In this document: in pieces, positions 22,140 to 34,484 of the stretch
How the letters are laid out: each line of letters starts with the position of its first letter
Numbering within the stretch: the stretch's first letter is position 1
From: Paragordius varius
Lineage: Eukaryota; Nematomorpha
NCBI GenBank assembly: GCA_964247055.1
Contig: OZ176060.1
Location: forward strand, 372,001-436,000
Length of the DNA: 64,000 nucleotides
Direction of reading: 5' to 3'
Notes under the pieces: generated by a model
What the model saw: only the letters and a program-made list of their open reading frames with translations
Told to the model about the DNA's origin: nothing
Databases searched by the model: none
Made by a program: the position numbers and the translations under genes

Positions 22140-24300
22140 CGTCCCTTTTTACCTTAAAAATCTTAATAAAATTAATTGGATCTTATGCCATTTTTATACT
22201 TTTGCAAATGTTTAACTGCCCCTTTTTAATTCATTATCTTTTGCACTTTTTATACCTTGTTTTGTGCCCTTTTAAATCTCCCCCTTTGGTATTATTCGCG
22301 CCTCTCTTAATTGTTTTTTGTTTACCCCTTTTTTTCAAATTTCGCGCTTTCCCTAACCTTTTTCTAACGGCTTTTTGTTTATTTCCCCCCTTTTTTAAAT
22401 ATTCCCTCCCTTTTGCTTTAAATTCGCGCTGTGGCCATTTTTTTTAAACGGTTTTTGTTTACTTTCTCCATCTCTGTTAATTGTTATTTGAAATTCGCGC
22501 CTCTCTTTATCTTTTATTCGCATGTTGTTTTTACTCTTAATTGTGTGTCTCTGAATTCCCGGCCCCCTTTTGGTTATATATTAATTATCCGGGTGATTAG
22601 GAATTTATTTATTTCCATTCTTTAATCCTTTGGTCCATCTAAATTTCTTCCTTATATTATGCTTTGTTTATTTTTATTTTAGATATGATATCAAGCAACC
22701 ATATCTATAGCTCCATCAATATTCAAATCATGTTTCCCCTAACAATAAGTGATAATGATAATCAACCAGTGTACTGCAAGACAACCTTCTGCCATACCTC
22801 TGTCACCACGGTCAATTCTCAAAGCCATCCATCATTCTGTGTCAACCCGTCCACAACTCTAACACCCGATATTGGCTCTCTCTATGAACACCGATTCCCT
22901 TCACTCTCTTCATCTCAGTTCTATGACAACGTGTACACAGCTTCCAATCAGTCATCCATTCAAGCCAAATCTCCCAGCTCAAACATTAAACGCAAGAGCA
23001 TCCTTGATCTTGTCCATCCAGCCAACAAAATGCTAAAGATAAATAATAATAATGATGATAATGATGGCGACCTATTGGAGATGATGCCACATCAACCTAC
23101 CCTGCAAGACAACATTTTAACCTTTTTCTTTCCATTACCTAACCATTTCATATGCCCGTTTGAATCTTGTAATCATCAGTTTCGTTGTAAATCCTGGACT
23201 GCCCAGAGACAGTCTCTTCGACGTCATATTAAGCTGGTCCAGAAAGAACTAATCAATATGGTTAATATATGAAGACCTTGTAACAAAGTTTTATCTATTC
23301 ATTGACCCAAGCATACATATGAAAGAGTGCATTTTTGCGTCCAAATCTCCTCCTATTGTCCAAATGCCTCACGCATGTGATGAGTGTGACTTGTCGTTTC
23401 CCAAGCGCATGTCTCTCTACTATCTCATAAAAGGTCTCATAATCTACCTCCTCACTCACACCAAACCTTAAAGTTTGTCAAACCTCTAATTCAATCCGTC
23501 TACTAAGACTAAGAGTTATCGGTCATCTCCAACCCATTCAGTAAACTTTGTTGATCCACCCAGCTCTCCAGTTAATTCTTCTCCTACCAAAGTGAGTGGG
23601 ACCTTAAAAATCATTGGTAAGGGACATGAAGGCAATAATTTATCAATTCTAGTATTCTAAATCCCAGTGATTGTTCGGTAAACAAAAATTATTTTAATTA
23701 CTTTTCTAAAAATGAAGTCTCTTTATCTAATGTCTTACTATTCTTGAGGAGAGTGTTAATGAGGAACCCACTTCATCGGTTACTCTACCTCCACCAAATA
23801 AAAGTTTTAATAAATCCTCTGCTTTAAATAAAAATACTTTTCCTTTTATAATTTTAATAACCTTCTTGACTCCCACGACGAGAATTCCGACTGCGAGGAC
23901 GTTTGTTCTCTAATAAGCTCTATTTAAAATGCATTATCTCTTCCTCGGGTTATTTTAAGCCTAATAGTTTGGTTCAAAGGTTTAAATATTCGTGGCATGT
24001 ATAAGAAAAATAGGAAGGCTATAAGATTAATAGTTGATGGCCCTCTATTCTCTTGTAAAATTAATAAGGAAGATATAACTAATTATTTCAATAATAAAAT
24101 TGGCAAAAAATCGGGGCCTATAAATTTTAATTATTCTTATAATTCTGTTCCTTTACTTGATTTTATACCCTTTTCAGCATCTGAAGTTTCTGATAAATTA
24201 AGAAAAGTTTTTAACAGCTACCCTGTGAGCCAGTTGAGCCGGTTCATTCACATGGATTATTAAAAGTGGTGAATAAGCCTTCCTTATCCTGTTGGGATGG
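22140..24300 (+). mobile_element. Utopia/NeSL-like U2-targeted non-LTR retrotransposon, decayed
   Basis: Directly abuts U2 stem-loop I. 22140-22663 is a pyrimidine-rich leader. An ORF at 22664-23272 (202 aa) has a Ser/Pro/Asn-rich N-terminus and, near residues 163-189, a C2H2 finger (CPFESCNHQFRCKSW...LRRHI). After a frame change a second finger-like unit follows at about 23364 (CDECDLSFPKRMSLYY), then a Ser/Pro-rich linker (23500-23640). A conserved-looking block at 23997-24263 (CKINKEDITNYFNNKIG... ASEVSDKLRKV) resembles the region just before the RT domain in R2/NeSL-clade proteins. N-terminal zinc fingers are typical of that clade, and the Utopia group is known to target U2 genes. No RT core or restriction-like endonuclease is present downstream, so it is 3'-deleted. 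Confidence 0.65.
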
Positions 24301-25086
24301 AGGAATTTTTGAGCCTGGTTTTTTCAGGTTTAAGGTTATTACAAAAGCCAATATCTCGAGAACTAGGGAAAAATAAAATAAATTTAATATATGTATATGG
24401 TAGGTTATGGAAATTTTGTGACATGTGTCAAAAATATTTTTTGGGAAATGCTTGATAAAGATTATAATGTTTTAGTGCTGTATTTTTTATATTTAGGCAA
24501 GAATAAGTATTTAGTTCAAGTTTATAAGCAAGTTCAACTGAATATTTAGAAAATCCTACTGATATGTTTTTTCAAGAATTTAGAATATGACATCATATAA
24601 TTTTCCTCACTTGAAACCATTTAAATGCTAATATCATCAGGAATACTATCGATTATTTTTAAATTTGGTATGAATTCAGTAATATATATTTCTATAAAAC
24701 CATAAATGACGAAAATGAGTTAGCAAAGTTTATATCAGAGGATCAGACAGCTCTTATATCGAATAGCCATCCAGGAATAGATCCGAGAAACGAATTAATT
24801 TGACATAATTTATTAATGATTTATTTTTACACAATAAATAAGTATATTTTATAAATATTTAAATATTGATCATTTCTTGGCTAAAGCCTTTTAGACCTTA
24901 AGCTTTTCATCATTGCTAAATTTATTTACGGATTCATAAAGATGGACGGATATCTACAAATTATTTAAACAAAACTTTTTAATAAGACCCACATATAAAT
25001 GGCGTGTAAATATATTTTCATCATATTGATAAAAAATTCAAAACAGGCCTTCGCCATTGCTAAATTTATTTACGGTATTTATAAAG

Positions 25087-25129
<43 letters not shown>

Positions 25130-25300
25130 TATATATATATAAAATATGTTATGCTTATATTTCACAAAACTAAAAAAATATGAATATTTATACCTTGCTA
25201 AAAATAAATATTTATTTTAACACAAATAGTATATTTAAATGTTCATTATGTAAAAATAGGCCATCTATTTAATTAATGTAAAGAAGATATATAAGGCTCT
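24300..25300. repeat. No gene; contains (AT)n microsatellite
   Basis: A run of about 50 bases of AT dinucleotides sits at 25089-25140. Two related pieces (CATTGCTAAATTTATTTACGG) occur at 24914 and 25058. Otherwise nothing recognisable. Confidence 0.5.
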
Positions 25301-26000
25301 GCTATTTTCAATTTAAAATACATGGTTTTGGATTATAGGTTTGTTTGTTATTTGATAAAATTTGTCCAAAAATTGTTACTCATTTTTCAATTAATTTTAT
25401 GGAAATGGTTTAAAAACGCTTTAAGATATACAAAAACTATTTCTATATAAATCAATAGTGAACATTTTGAACGGTTAAAAATTTTAATTATAAAAGTATT
25501 TGCTTTCAAATTATCGGGATTGAAAAGAAATTTATATTTAACTTGAAGACAAACAGACCTTAAAACGAAGTTCTGAGGTGAAGTTATTAGATCATCAAAC
25601 TATGTAGAAAAAGTGGTTATATATTATCTTAAACACTTTTATACTGTTACCATTATACCTCTAATAGTATAAGTACGCTTCAATAAAATTTTGCTAAATA
25701 TAATTTAAAAATTTCCATTTTTATAATTTTCTATATATTAGCATATATAAAATTTTATCGCGCAATCTGGACATTTGTGCGTTTATTTTAAAAGGCTTAA
25801 CCCATTTTGGAATACCAAAAATATTTGGGACCATCTGGGCCTACTTCTAAAAATTTAATAAATTTTGATATTATTGTTTTTACTTTTTATTCTAGTTTAT
25901 AATATATTTAAAGATATTTTTGAATTGAAGCATTTAGCTTTCACCAAAAGAATTTTATTTAAAAATGTGCCCTGCTATTTTCTGATATAGATGACTAATC
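25300..26000 (+). repeat. Dispersed repeat RepB, copy 1
   Basis: Collinear with 37975-38600 and 52140-52690: shared landmarks are AGGTTTGTTTGTTATTTG, ACTTTTATACTGTTACCAT, ACGCTTCAATAAAATTTTGC and GGGACCATCTGGGCC. No stable reading frame is shared among copies. Zinc-finger copy E lies about 600 bp further on. Confidence 0.55.
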
Positions 26001-26589
26001 ACAAAAGTTTAAATATCTTTCCTATATCACTCGTAAGGGCCAATTGATTATATGACCAATTTTCATTTCCATATTATACTTTGCGGTTTAAAACAATGAT
26101 ATATTTAAATAAAAGATTAAAAAAGTATGGTTCTCTTTTTGAATATAAGCTTTGTCCGTATGATTTCAATTACTATAATATTCCTAAATCACTAATTTCT
26201 TCCCAACCTTGTTTTGTTCACACACCAAATTGAAAACTTCTTGCACTCCTCCTATCCAAGATAAAAATATAAATTTATAATATTATAAAAATGCCAATTA
26301 ATATGATTCTTATATCTGCATTTTTTTTAAATAAGTAGCAAATCTTAATAATTTACACCTACCTGATATTCATTTTGTGTCTAGTTAGGTTTATTTTTGG
26401 GTATCTCTAATAGTAACTCTATTGATCATAACCAGCATTAGTGATCATTTAAACCACTGTTTAGTAGTTAAAAAAAGACTTATAAAAAAATAATAATTTT
26501 TGTCTTAACTACTCAATTAATAGTCTCCATTTTTTGCGCCCCCTTAGATTTTTCTACTCCCTATTGGGAAGCACTGTCCTAAGGTATTC

Positions 26590-27240
26590 TTTCACGCTAC
26601 ACAAAATCGCCAACCAAAACCCCTTGATATTTGATTTGGTAGGAGAACAAACGGAACCTTTATATCTTTCGCGGATCAAACTACCAAAAAGCAGAAAGAA
26701 ATTAACTCCGATGTGTACTAATTATTCCAATGATATAGGTATGAATAATATTAACAAGCTATTTGATGATATAAAACTTATTGAGTCCATGACACTCAAA
26801 AATTGGTGAATTGTTATCGATGTATTCAATGTGATAAAATTTATAAGGTTAAACTTGTTTAGCCAGACATATTCATTCTGTTCATGATCAAGTTAAATAT
26901 CCGTGCAAAATTTGTTCAAAGTTGTTTTCTGACAAAAGCTCTCTTACTAACCACATTTATTCAGTTCTAAGAAAATTAAACATGAATGTCCGATTTGTAA
27001 AAAACCATTTACTAAAAAATGCCATCTTCCAACTCATATACAGAGTGTTCATGAACAAATAAAACATCAATGTCCCATTTGTAAATACGAGTTTTCGCGA
27101 AAAGAAAGTCTTGGAAGGCACATGTAATATGAACAAATTAAACATGAATGTTTTATTTGTAAAAAGAAATATGCCGGCCGAAAAGGGCTATCTTGCAAAA
27201 CACATTGAATCTGTTCATAAAAACATCGATGGGTCTAATT
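26590..27240 (+). pseudogene. C2H2 zinc-finger pseudogene, PLDLS subfamily (copy E)
   Basis: An N-terminal piece reads FDLVGEQTEPLYLS (the PLDLS motif changed to PLYLS), then NDIGMNNINKLFDD. After a frame change at about 26808 the fingers begin: CIQCDKIYK near 26823, CKICSKLFSDKSSLTNHI near 26905, CPICK-like near 26985, 27070 and 27150, and a final KGYLAKHIESVHK near 27185. At least three frameshifts. The upstream N-terminal conserved domain is missing. Downstream, MITE-1 (27545) and MITE-2 (27820) follow as in other copies. Confidence 0.65.
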
Positions 27241-27544
27241 AGACTCATAAACGCAGTTACAGGTATAAAAATATATCTTAAAATTATTTGTAAAAACACA
27301 TATAAATTTAATACATTAATATATATAACATAGCACATAAATATAATTGCTAGGCATATTAAAAATATAAATTGATTTCATTTGTAAAAACATCAAAATT
27401 TATTATAATTTTGTTTTCAATATATCATTTTTTGTAAATAAAAATTGAGATTTAGTTTATTATATAGAGACGTTTTTCTAATGCATCGTTAATAAAATAT
27501 TTTACATGCTAATTGACCACTTGTACTGGAGTTTTTTGTAAATA

Positions 27545-28010
27545 AAAAAAATTACAATAAAAATCAAAATTATACCCACAAAACGTAAAAATAAAAACAC
27601 AACTATTTTCTTAAAGACTACCATAACTTTTACATCGTGATTTTCTTAATTACGGATTGTTGCAGTGCAAAATAAAGTATAATCAAATAAGTATTTTACA
27701 ATTCGATAAAATAATTTATGTAGAATTAAAATTTAAAATATATGGTTGTTTAAAAAAAGATTTGGCTTAATATTTTTGCGTTTTGCATATAATTTTAATT
27801 TTTACTGTACAATAATCACTATATTGTTGAATAATTAGCAATATCGTAGCGTATATATTTAACATATCTTGTCCATAAATTAAAAAACAAATTTAATGTT
27901 GTTATTAGGAAAAATGTTTATTTCAATTTATTGTTTTTTATCACAAGTTACTTAATGCAAATTTAATAATAATGTGGAGTAGCCATCAATAAAGTGGGTA
28001 CAGTATATAC
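27545..28010. mobile_element. MITE-1 and MITE-2 in tandem
   Basis: MITE-1 spans about 27547-27812: left end ACAATAAAAATCAAAATTAT, right end ATTTTAATTTTTACTGTA. MITE-2 follows from about 27820 to 28005, ending AAAGTGGGTACAGTATATAC. Both have CAGT-type ends next to TA, as in Tc1/mariner MITEs. Confidence 0.65.
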
Positions 28011-28289
28011 TCTAAGTTTTAAATTATTTTAAATAGAAGCCACGGTTCAATCGGAGTGACACGCTTTTTTATTATACATAATTATCAATTTTCAAAAGGT
28101 TACGATTATACTTGTTATAATAAATCTTTAAGCACTAAAACTATAATATTTACATAAAAATTCAAAAATAAGATCAAAATTGTTAGTCACCCCAAACCTT
28201 AAATCGAAATATATAATTTTTGTAATAAATTTTTTATACGTGCCCGCGTGAAATTTTCTCCTAAAATAGTAGCCCGAGGGAAAAAAGGT

Positions 28290-28800
28290 TGTAAGATGAC
28301 CTACCAAATCAATTATAAAGTAGTTTACATTGATTTAATAACGTTTTGGTGCTGTTGTATTTTTTTATCTTCCCATAAGTTAAAAAGGTTATGAATCATC
28401 ATAGGTAAAATCATCAATTTTAATGATTAATTAATTAAAAAACGATAAAATATCTATTTTTGGTCAAATTTTAATCAAGCAAGAAACAAATTAAACCAAT
28501 AACCATTTAGAATATTTTATATAATAGTAGGAGCGTATATTTACTGCATCAATTAGATGGCATATTTTTATATTATATTTTATTTTTATTAGGGCCTAAA
28601 CTCAACTTACTAATAATTAAAAAAAATATATTTTTTATAAGGAGTTAACAAGAATTTTTCCACTTTTATGAAGGAAAATATATTTATAATTATCATTTAT
28701 ATAAATAGACACCTCTCCTAGAATGGTAATAGATAAATTTTTAACTAATACATCCTTAAAATTATCAAAATTTAATTAAAATGCCAGAATTAGCTTGGAT
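28290..28800 (-). repeat. RepD block with zinc-finger ghost
   Basis: GACCTACCAAATCAATTATA and CTTCCCATAAGTTAAAAAGG are minus-strand remnants of the GEQT/LREHK regions of the zinc-finger N-terminus. The block continues as RepD (CTCCTAGAATGGTAATAGAT near 28711), matching 10440-10940 and 43700-44180. Confidence 0.4.
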
Positions 28801-29165
28801 ATTAGCAAAAAAATGGATGCAAAAGAGTTTAAGATGGATAGAATAAACGATTTACTTCCCTTTTTCTATTTTCAACCAAATACGATAAATAGTATTATAA
28901 ATTCATTTAAAAAAGTCGTTAGTCTTTTAAATAAATTATTTGTCTTTATATGTTTACGATGTGTTTTTTAATAGATTTACAAATGGGAAAGTAATATATA
29001 TGCACCTTTTTATATACCATTTAATGTGTTTTTTAAAGTTAAAATACATTTTTTATGTTCATAAAAAATCAAAGTTTGATTAAAATTGATATAATATTGA
29101 AAAAATAACAAACTATGGGATTTCATATTTATAATGCATTCATGTAGGCCAAAAAACACATAATT
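28800..29165. other. No gene seen
   Basis: AT-rich spacer between two oppositely oriented RepD pieces; no motif recognised. Confidence 0.35.
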
Positions 29166-29169
29166 TATT

Positions 29170-29290
29170 AGGGTGTATGTGAATTTTTCAATGGATTTGA
29201 ATAGTTCGAGGGTGATTTGAATTGTTTAATGGATTTGAATAGTTCGAGGGTGAATTTGAATAATTCAAGAAAAAATTGTAAATGGTATAT
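29170..29290 (+). repeat. 21-bp minisatellite (FB21 family), small copy
   Basis: Five or so units of the form GGATTTGAATAGTTCGAGGGT, ending in AAATGGTATATATT. Same family as the large inverted minisatellite at 51.2-52.1 kb, including the terminal ATGGTATAT sequence. Confidence 0.65.
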
Positions 29291-29700
29291 ATTATTACTG
29301 GAGCCAAAAAGCAAGAATAAGTTTAATTAAATGCTCATAACTTAGAGGGGCTTACACAGTCAAATTAAGATTTTAGGAATGTTTTGAAATATATAATTTG
29401 AAATTTTTGTTAGATAAATTATTAAAGAAATATTTATTTATAGTCAAAAATTTAAGTTTTGTTGGAGATAACAAGTGTTAAGGTTCAGGTACTGCATTTT
29501 TATATAATGATATTTAAATATTTATTGCCTTCATAAAAGTGAAAAATTTGCCTATTAACTCATTTATGAGGAATAAATGTTTATTTTATTAAAAGTACGT
29601 TAAGTTTATGCCAAGAACCAATAAGAAAATCATATAGTTATAAAATATGCCATCTAAATAATGCAGTAATGGTTCTGCTATTATTAAAAAAATGTTAATA
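29285..29700 (-). repeat. RepD fragment, inverted
   Basis: On the minus strand it matches 10780-11070 (GCATTTAATTAAACTTATTC, AGTGAAAAATTTGCC in mirror). Together with 28290-28800 it forms an imperfect inverted pair. Confidence 0.45.
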
Positions 29701-29789
29701 AATAGTTTATATTCGTTTTACTTGAAAAATGTGTCAAAATTATGTTACTTTATATTTTTTATAAAAATTATGCTCTTAATTTAATTAAT

Positions 29790-30290
29790 TGGGGAATGAG
29801 GATTTCACTAATGATGATCTAAAACCTTTGTTATTTAAATGGCATTACATATTATTAATGAATATTTCCGAATAGCCTAACAGCAAAGTAATTAAACGTT
29901 GCCGAAAAATCAACAATAATCTCCTAATAATAAATTTTGAGGGGCGAACATACAAAACCTTTGGACCTTAAAAAGGATATTGATTCTAATGATATAAGCA
30001 TGAATATATTATAATAAATGGCAACACCAAAACCTATTGAGTTCTTAAACATTTAAAAATGAAGAATTTTTATCGATGCACTCAATATGATAAAATTTTT
30101 AAGGGTAAAAATGTTTAATCCACACATGGTCGTTCGTTTCATGAACAAAAATATCCAACGCACATTAAAACTTTATTAAAAACATGAATGTCCGAAATGT
30201 AAAAAGAAAACATTTACTCAAATAAAACATCTTGAAACATATATAGGGTTTTCATGTACATAATCCTTGTCCGTGTAATACTCTGTTTTT
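29790..30290 (+). pseudogene. Heavily decayed C2H2 zinc-finger gene (copy F)
   Basis: Readable fragments in order: NEDFTNDDLK near 29803, GEHTKPLDL near 29942, SNDISMN near 29990, CTQYDKIF near 30078, and CPKCKKK near 30190 followed by a T-Q-x-x-x-L piece. These follow the order of the PLDLS subfamily but are broken by many stops and frame changes. Confidence 0.5.
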
Positions 30291-30784
30291 AATAAAACCA
30301 ATCAAAATTTAAATTTAGGTTGACTCACATTACTTTTACGTTTATTATATCTAGTCTCGTTTACTTGATTTGGTTTATTTATTATGCCAAAAGATATAAT
30401 ACAGCAGTTTTATTCGCAAAATCTATAATTTTTTACAAAATATTATGACAATGCTGCTACTCATTTTTCTGGCTTTTTATGTCATTAAAAATAATTGACT
30501 GCTTTTTTTTAAAAAAGGGAATGATACTACAATTTGTAAAAAATGATTTAAATATTAATAAATTAAATTTAAAAAACTATTTCAAAATATTATAATTTAT
30601 AATGATAAACTAATTATCAAAAAAGTTTAAACTTTAAAAATTTAACTCAATATAAAATATTAAAGGTTTTTTAAAAATAAATGAAAATATCAATTAAATA
30701 GATTTTAGTATTAAATATATATTATTCATTTAAATATTTTAAAACCATAAATTAATTCAAAACAAAAATTGATATATAAAATGA

Positions 30785-30832
30785 AATGAGAGACGATTTC
30801 ATTTCTTAACGGTTTTTTCGAATTTGCTTTTA
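30785..30832 (+). other. Orphan copy of the zinc-finger upstream block (ZUB)
   Basis: GAGACGATTTCATTTCTTAA then CGGTTTTTTCGAATTTGC matches the conserved block about 1.1 kb upstream of copies G, H and I, in plus orientation, but no zinc-finger exon follows. The region 30840-32030 shows no gene. Confidence 0.45.
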
Positions 30833-30839
30833 TTTTATT

Positions 30840-32150
30840 GAAATAATATTTAAATGTATTTAAAAAATGGATATTTATATTAATAAATATTTTTGGGAAT
30901 TTATAAAAATTGATTATTTTATTTTAAATTATATGTAATATTTAGATTAACTTTGACTCTTATTAACGTGACTACTGAAATGTATAGGCCATCTTTTTTA
31001 TGTTTCGTTATGTATCTTTATTTAAACAAAACTGGCTAGGAATGTATAAAAAGTTATGTTAGAATGTTAACTGAACAATTACAAATTATGGGACTAAAAA
31101 AATAATTAGTTTGGTATGCTAAAAATTAAATAAAGCAAAATTTTGATTTTTGTAAAATATTTGTTTTAAATGGCAAAATGTGAATTATAAATATATTTCA
31201 CAAAGTTTTAATTCTTCAATTGTAATTAAAGAGCGTATAGAGGAAAAATTAGTGTTTGAAAAAGTCTGTTTGTATTTCTATTTATTTTTATATTAATTTT
31301 TTGATTGTATAATAAATTTCTTAATTCTTAGTAATTAAAATAACAGTTCGATAAATATCCGATCATAAAGTATTATAAAATAATTAATATTTTTCACACT
31401 AATATTCGCGGCATATAATTTAATTTAAATAAACATAAGAAAAACCAAAAATATACAATTCCGGATTTACAAATATACTATAATAAATGACCTGCATATA
31501 TATCAATGCGTACCTGACATAAAATTTTTAAATAAATTATAAATAATTATAATATTTTTAATATATTTTTCGTTAATCTATAACACTATTTACCTTGTAT
31601 CTAAATTTTGATATTATTTTAAGTCAATGATTAGCAAAAATTAAAAATTGTATTGAAAACCTAAACTAACGAAGATTAAAGCAAGCTTACTTATTTGATT
31701 ATGGCTATATATAATATTTATTTGAATAATTCAAAAGCCATACTAGTTCGATAACTAAGAATGTATAAAAATTAACATGTAATTAAATTTGAATTAGATT
31801 ATTAAATATTTTATTTCAATATATTACCATGTATTTATAAAATCGTATAAATCCATACTTTGATAAATATAAACCTTTATCAACCAATAAATGCCACTTG
31901 ATATTATTTAAAACTTTCGAATTAAGTATTTCCTGATCTTTGTCTAATTATATGAGATATTCTTGTAGGTTGGATTATATCTGGATATATGTCATTTTCT
32001 AATTTTTTATTTCTTGTTTCTATGAAAATGTAATATTTTTGGTAAATTTATAGTTTTTTAACTTAAAGCGCAAGGAAAGGTTTAAGCTGATAATATTGAA
32101 AATGCCTGGCTTGCTGATTAAACCGTAGAGTTTATTTGTTAAATAGAAAA
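30840..32150. other. No gene seen
   Basis: AT-rich. Near its end (32040-32150) it turns into the zinc-finger downstream-flank type (CTGATTAAACCGTAGAG), leading into MITE-2. Confidence 0.4.
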
Positions 32151-32161
32151 CTGGAAGTATA

Positions 32162-32715
32162 TACAGTACCCACTTTATTGTTGGCCACTTCACATTATTT
32201 TTGGCAAATAGGTAATACAGTAACATGTGAGTAAAAAACAACAAACGATGTAAAATAAATATTTTTACCTATATTGGAAATTTGTTTTATAAATAATTTA
32301 AATAAATAATTTTATTTACAAAATTTGTATATTTTCATCCTATTATATTATACTTTACATTTAAAAAGTATTTTAATTAACATATATTTGTATATTATTT
32401 ATGGACAAAATTTGTCATATATCATACATTCCTGTATAGTTAATTAACCATTAATAAAGGGCGTAATATACAATAATATAAAAATTTTTGAAAACGTAAA
32501 AATATAAAGACAAAATTTATAAAGACAAACCATACATTTAAAATTTATTTATACTTACATTCGAATTGTTAAATACATAATTAATTGTGTTACTAATTTA
32601 ACACTATTTATTTTACAATCAGTGATGTAAAATCAGTTTAAAAAAAATCAAGATAAGAAAAATAATTACTTTTATACTTTTACGTTTTTTCCGTATATAA
32701 TTTTATTGTAGTTGA
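32162..32715. mobile_element. MITE-2 (enlarged) followed by MITE-1
   Basis: MITE-2 starts ACAGTACCCACTTTATTGTT at 32163 and its mirror end (AATAAAGGGCGTAATATAC) lies near 32452, with about 90 bp extra in the middle. MITE-1 follows to about 32715 (right end TTTACGTTTTTTCCGTATAT). Confidence 0.55.
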
Positions 32716-32926
32716 TTGTGTTACGAATTTAACTCTATTTTACATGCATTGTAAAACATTCAGTTATAATGAAAATCAAGAATTACAGTTATCTTTAAAA
32801 AAAATATTTGTCTTTTAAGCCACCATAACGAAATTGCGTTGTTTAGGAGTTACTTTTAAGAAAACTTATCACATATAAGTTAAGGGCCAAAAACATTACC
32901 CGTAAAAGGCAATAATTTAAACTATA

Positions 32927-33165
32927 AAAATTATACGGACAAAACGTATAAATTTAGGGATAAATATTTTTTTTCAAACAACCATATTATTGTTAACCGG
33001 GTTTTTTCTTCAAACTATTTACTAACACTGTAAAATTAATAATTATTCAACATTCATCTCTAATTCATATTTTGCAATAAAATAAATTACAAAGTTCTTT
33101 TAAAAAATATTTATCTTAAATTTTTCTGTTTTAACCGTATAATTCTCAATTATTACTATATCATA
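32927..33165. mobile_element. MITE-1 copy
   Basis: Left end AAAAATTATACGGACAAAAC near 32933; right end TTAACCGTATAATTCTC near 33130, then ATTACTATA. Imperfect terminal inverted repeats flank about 200 bp. Confidence 0.6.
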
Positions 33166-33837
33166 TATATAATATAAATTAGACGTTTTTATTAAATTTT
33201 TAAATACTATTATATATCTTCAAATTAAAACATTGCAAAACCGATTTTAATTTTAAAGATACTAACAATATTTTGTTTACGAGTTTAATAGGTTATCCAA
33301 TATATGTTATCAATATTATCAAACTTTAGTAAATATTTAAATTTTACAGGCTTAATTAAAATATAAAGACAATTTATAAAAAGGAAGTTTATATTTTCCA
33401 AACTTATCCTAAATAATTCATTTAATTCCAATTGCAAAATTCATTGTGATACGTTTACATCTCTATATCATATTTTGCTTTTTTGAGATACTGAAAATTG
33501 AATTTTAATTTTATTTCTTGTTTATATTATATATATATATTGAATTGGTCAATTTATATTTCATTGTGTAAGTCATTTTGTACTGTTATGTTGTTAATCC
33601 TTATAAAAATAAAATACACCTATAACGTCAAAAAAATTCTAAATTATTTACATAATTTATTTAATTTTTAAAGATATATGTAAATATTATATGGTTTAAG
33701 TTTCTTAGTACTTAACGACTAACCGAGTGAAACGTAATTTTCTGAAAAGTTTAAGCTGACAATTACCTTTAAAAAGCGTAGCTAGCAAATTAAACCGTAG
33801 ACCCTATTTGTTGTATGAATAAAACTTAGAGTATATA

Positions 33838-34295
33838 CAATACCCTTTTGTTGGCCAATTGACATTATTTTTTGCCAATTGGCAATACAGTAACGTGTGA
33901 GTAAAAAAAACAAACGGTTAATAAAGATTTTTGAATTTTTACAACATTACATTGTTTTTTAGTTTATGGACAAAATTTGTTTTATATTGTACACTATTGT
34001 ATTGCTAATTGGCAACAATAAAGTGACTACTGTACAGTAAAACGAAATTATACGCCAAAACACGAAATATATAGTGAATTTTTTTGAAACAACCATATTT
34101 TTAAAATTTAATTTTTCATACAAAAACTATTGAATTGAAATTATAAAATACATAATTGATTATACTTTAGTTTTCAATCTGCAACAATCAGTTAATTAAG
34201 AAAATCAAGATGTAAAAGTTATGGTTATCTGTAAGAAATAATATTTGTCTTTATATTTTTACATTTTGTCGGTATAATTTCGATTTTTACTGTAA
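33838..34295 (-). mobile_element. MITE-2 and MITE-1 in tandem, downstream of copy G
   Basis: MITE-2 about 33838-34024 (CAATACAGTAACGTGTGAG inner motif; mirror end GGCAACAATAAAGTGACTAC). MITE-1 about 34025-34292 (left CAGTAAAACGAAATTATACG, right TTTCGATTTTTACTGTAATT). They abut at a shared TACAGTA. Confidence 0.65.
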
Positions 34296-34484
34296 TTCAT
34301 TTTTTATCTACAAAAGAAAACTCCAAAACAGAGCGATCAAATAGCATTTATTTTATTAACGATGGATTTTGGAAAACGTCTTCATTAAAATAATATTAGT
34401 CTCAAATATCATTTGCGAAATGTATATATAAACAAAATACATTTAATGCAACATTTAATATATTATATATGTTGAATTAAGTAT

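Noticed and set aside
22121-22625. Open frames of 108 and 64 codons after the U2 fragment
   Set aside because: They begin inside U2 sequence and consist of pyrimidine-rich leader; the collinear leader at 12045-12467 does not keep the same frame.
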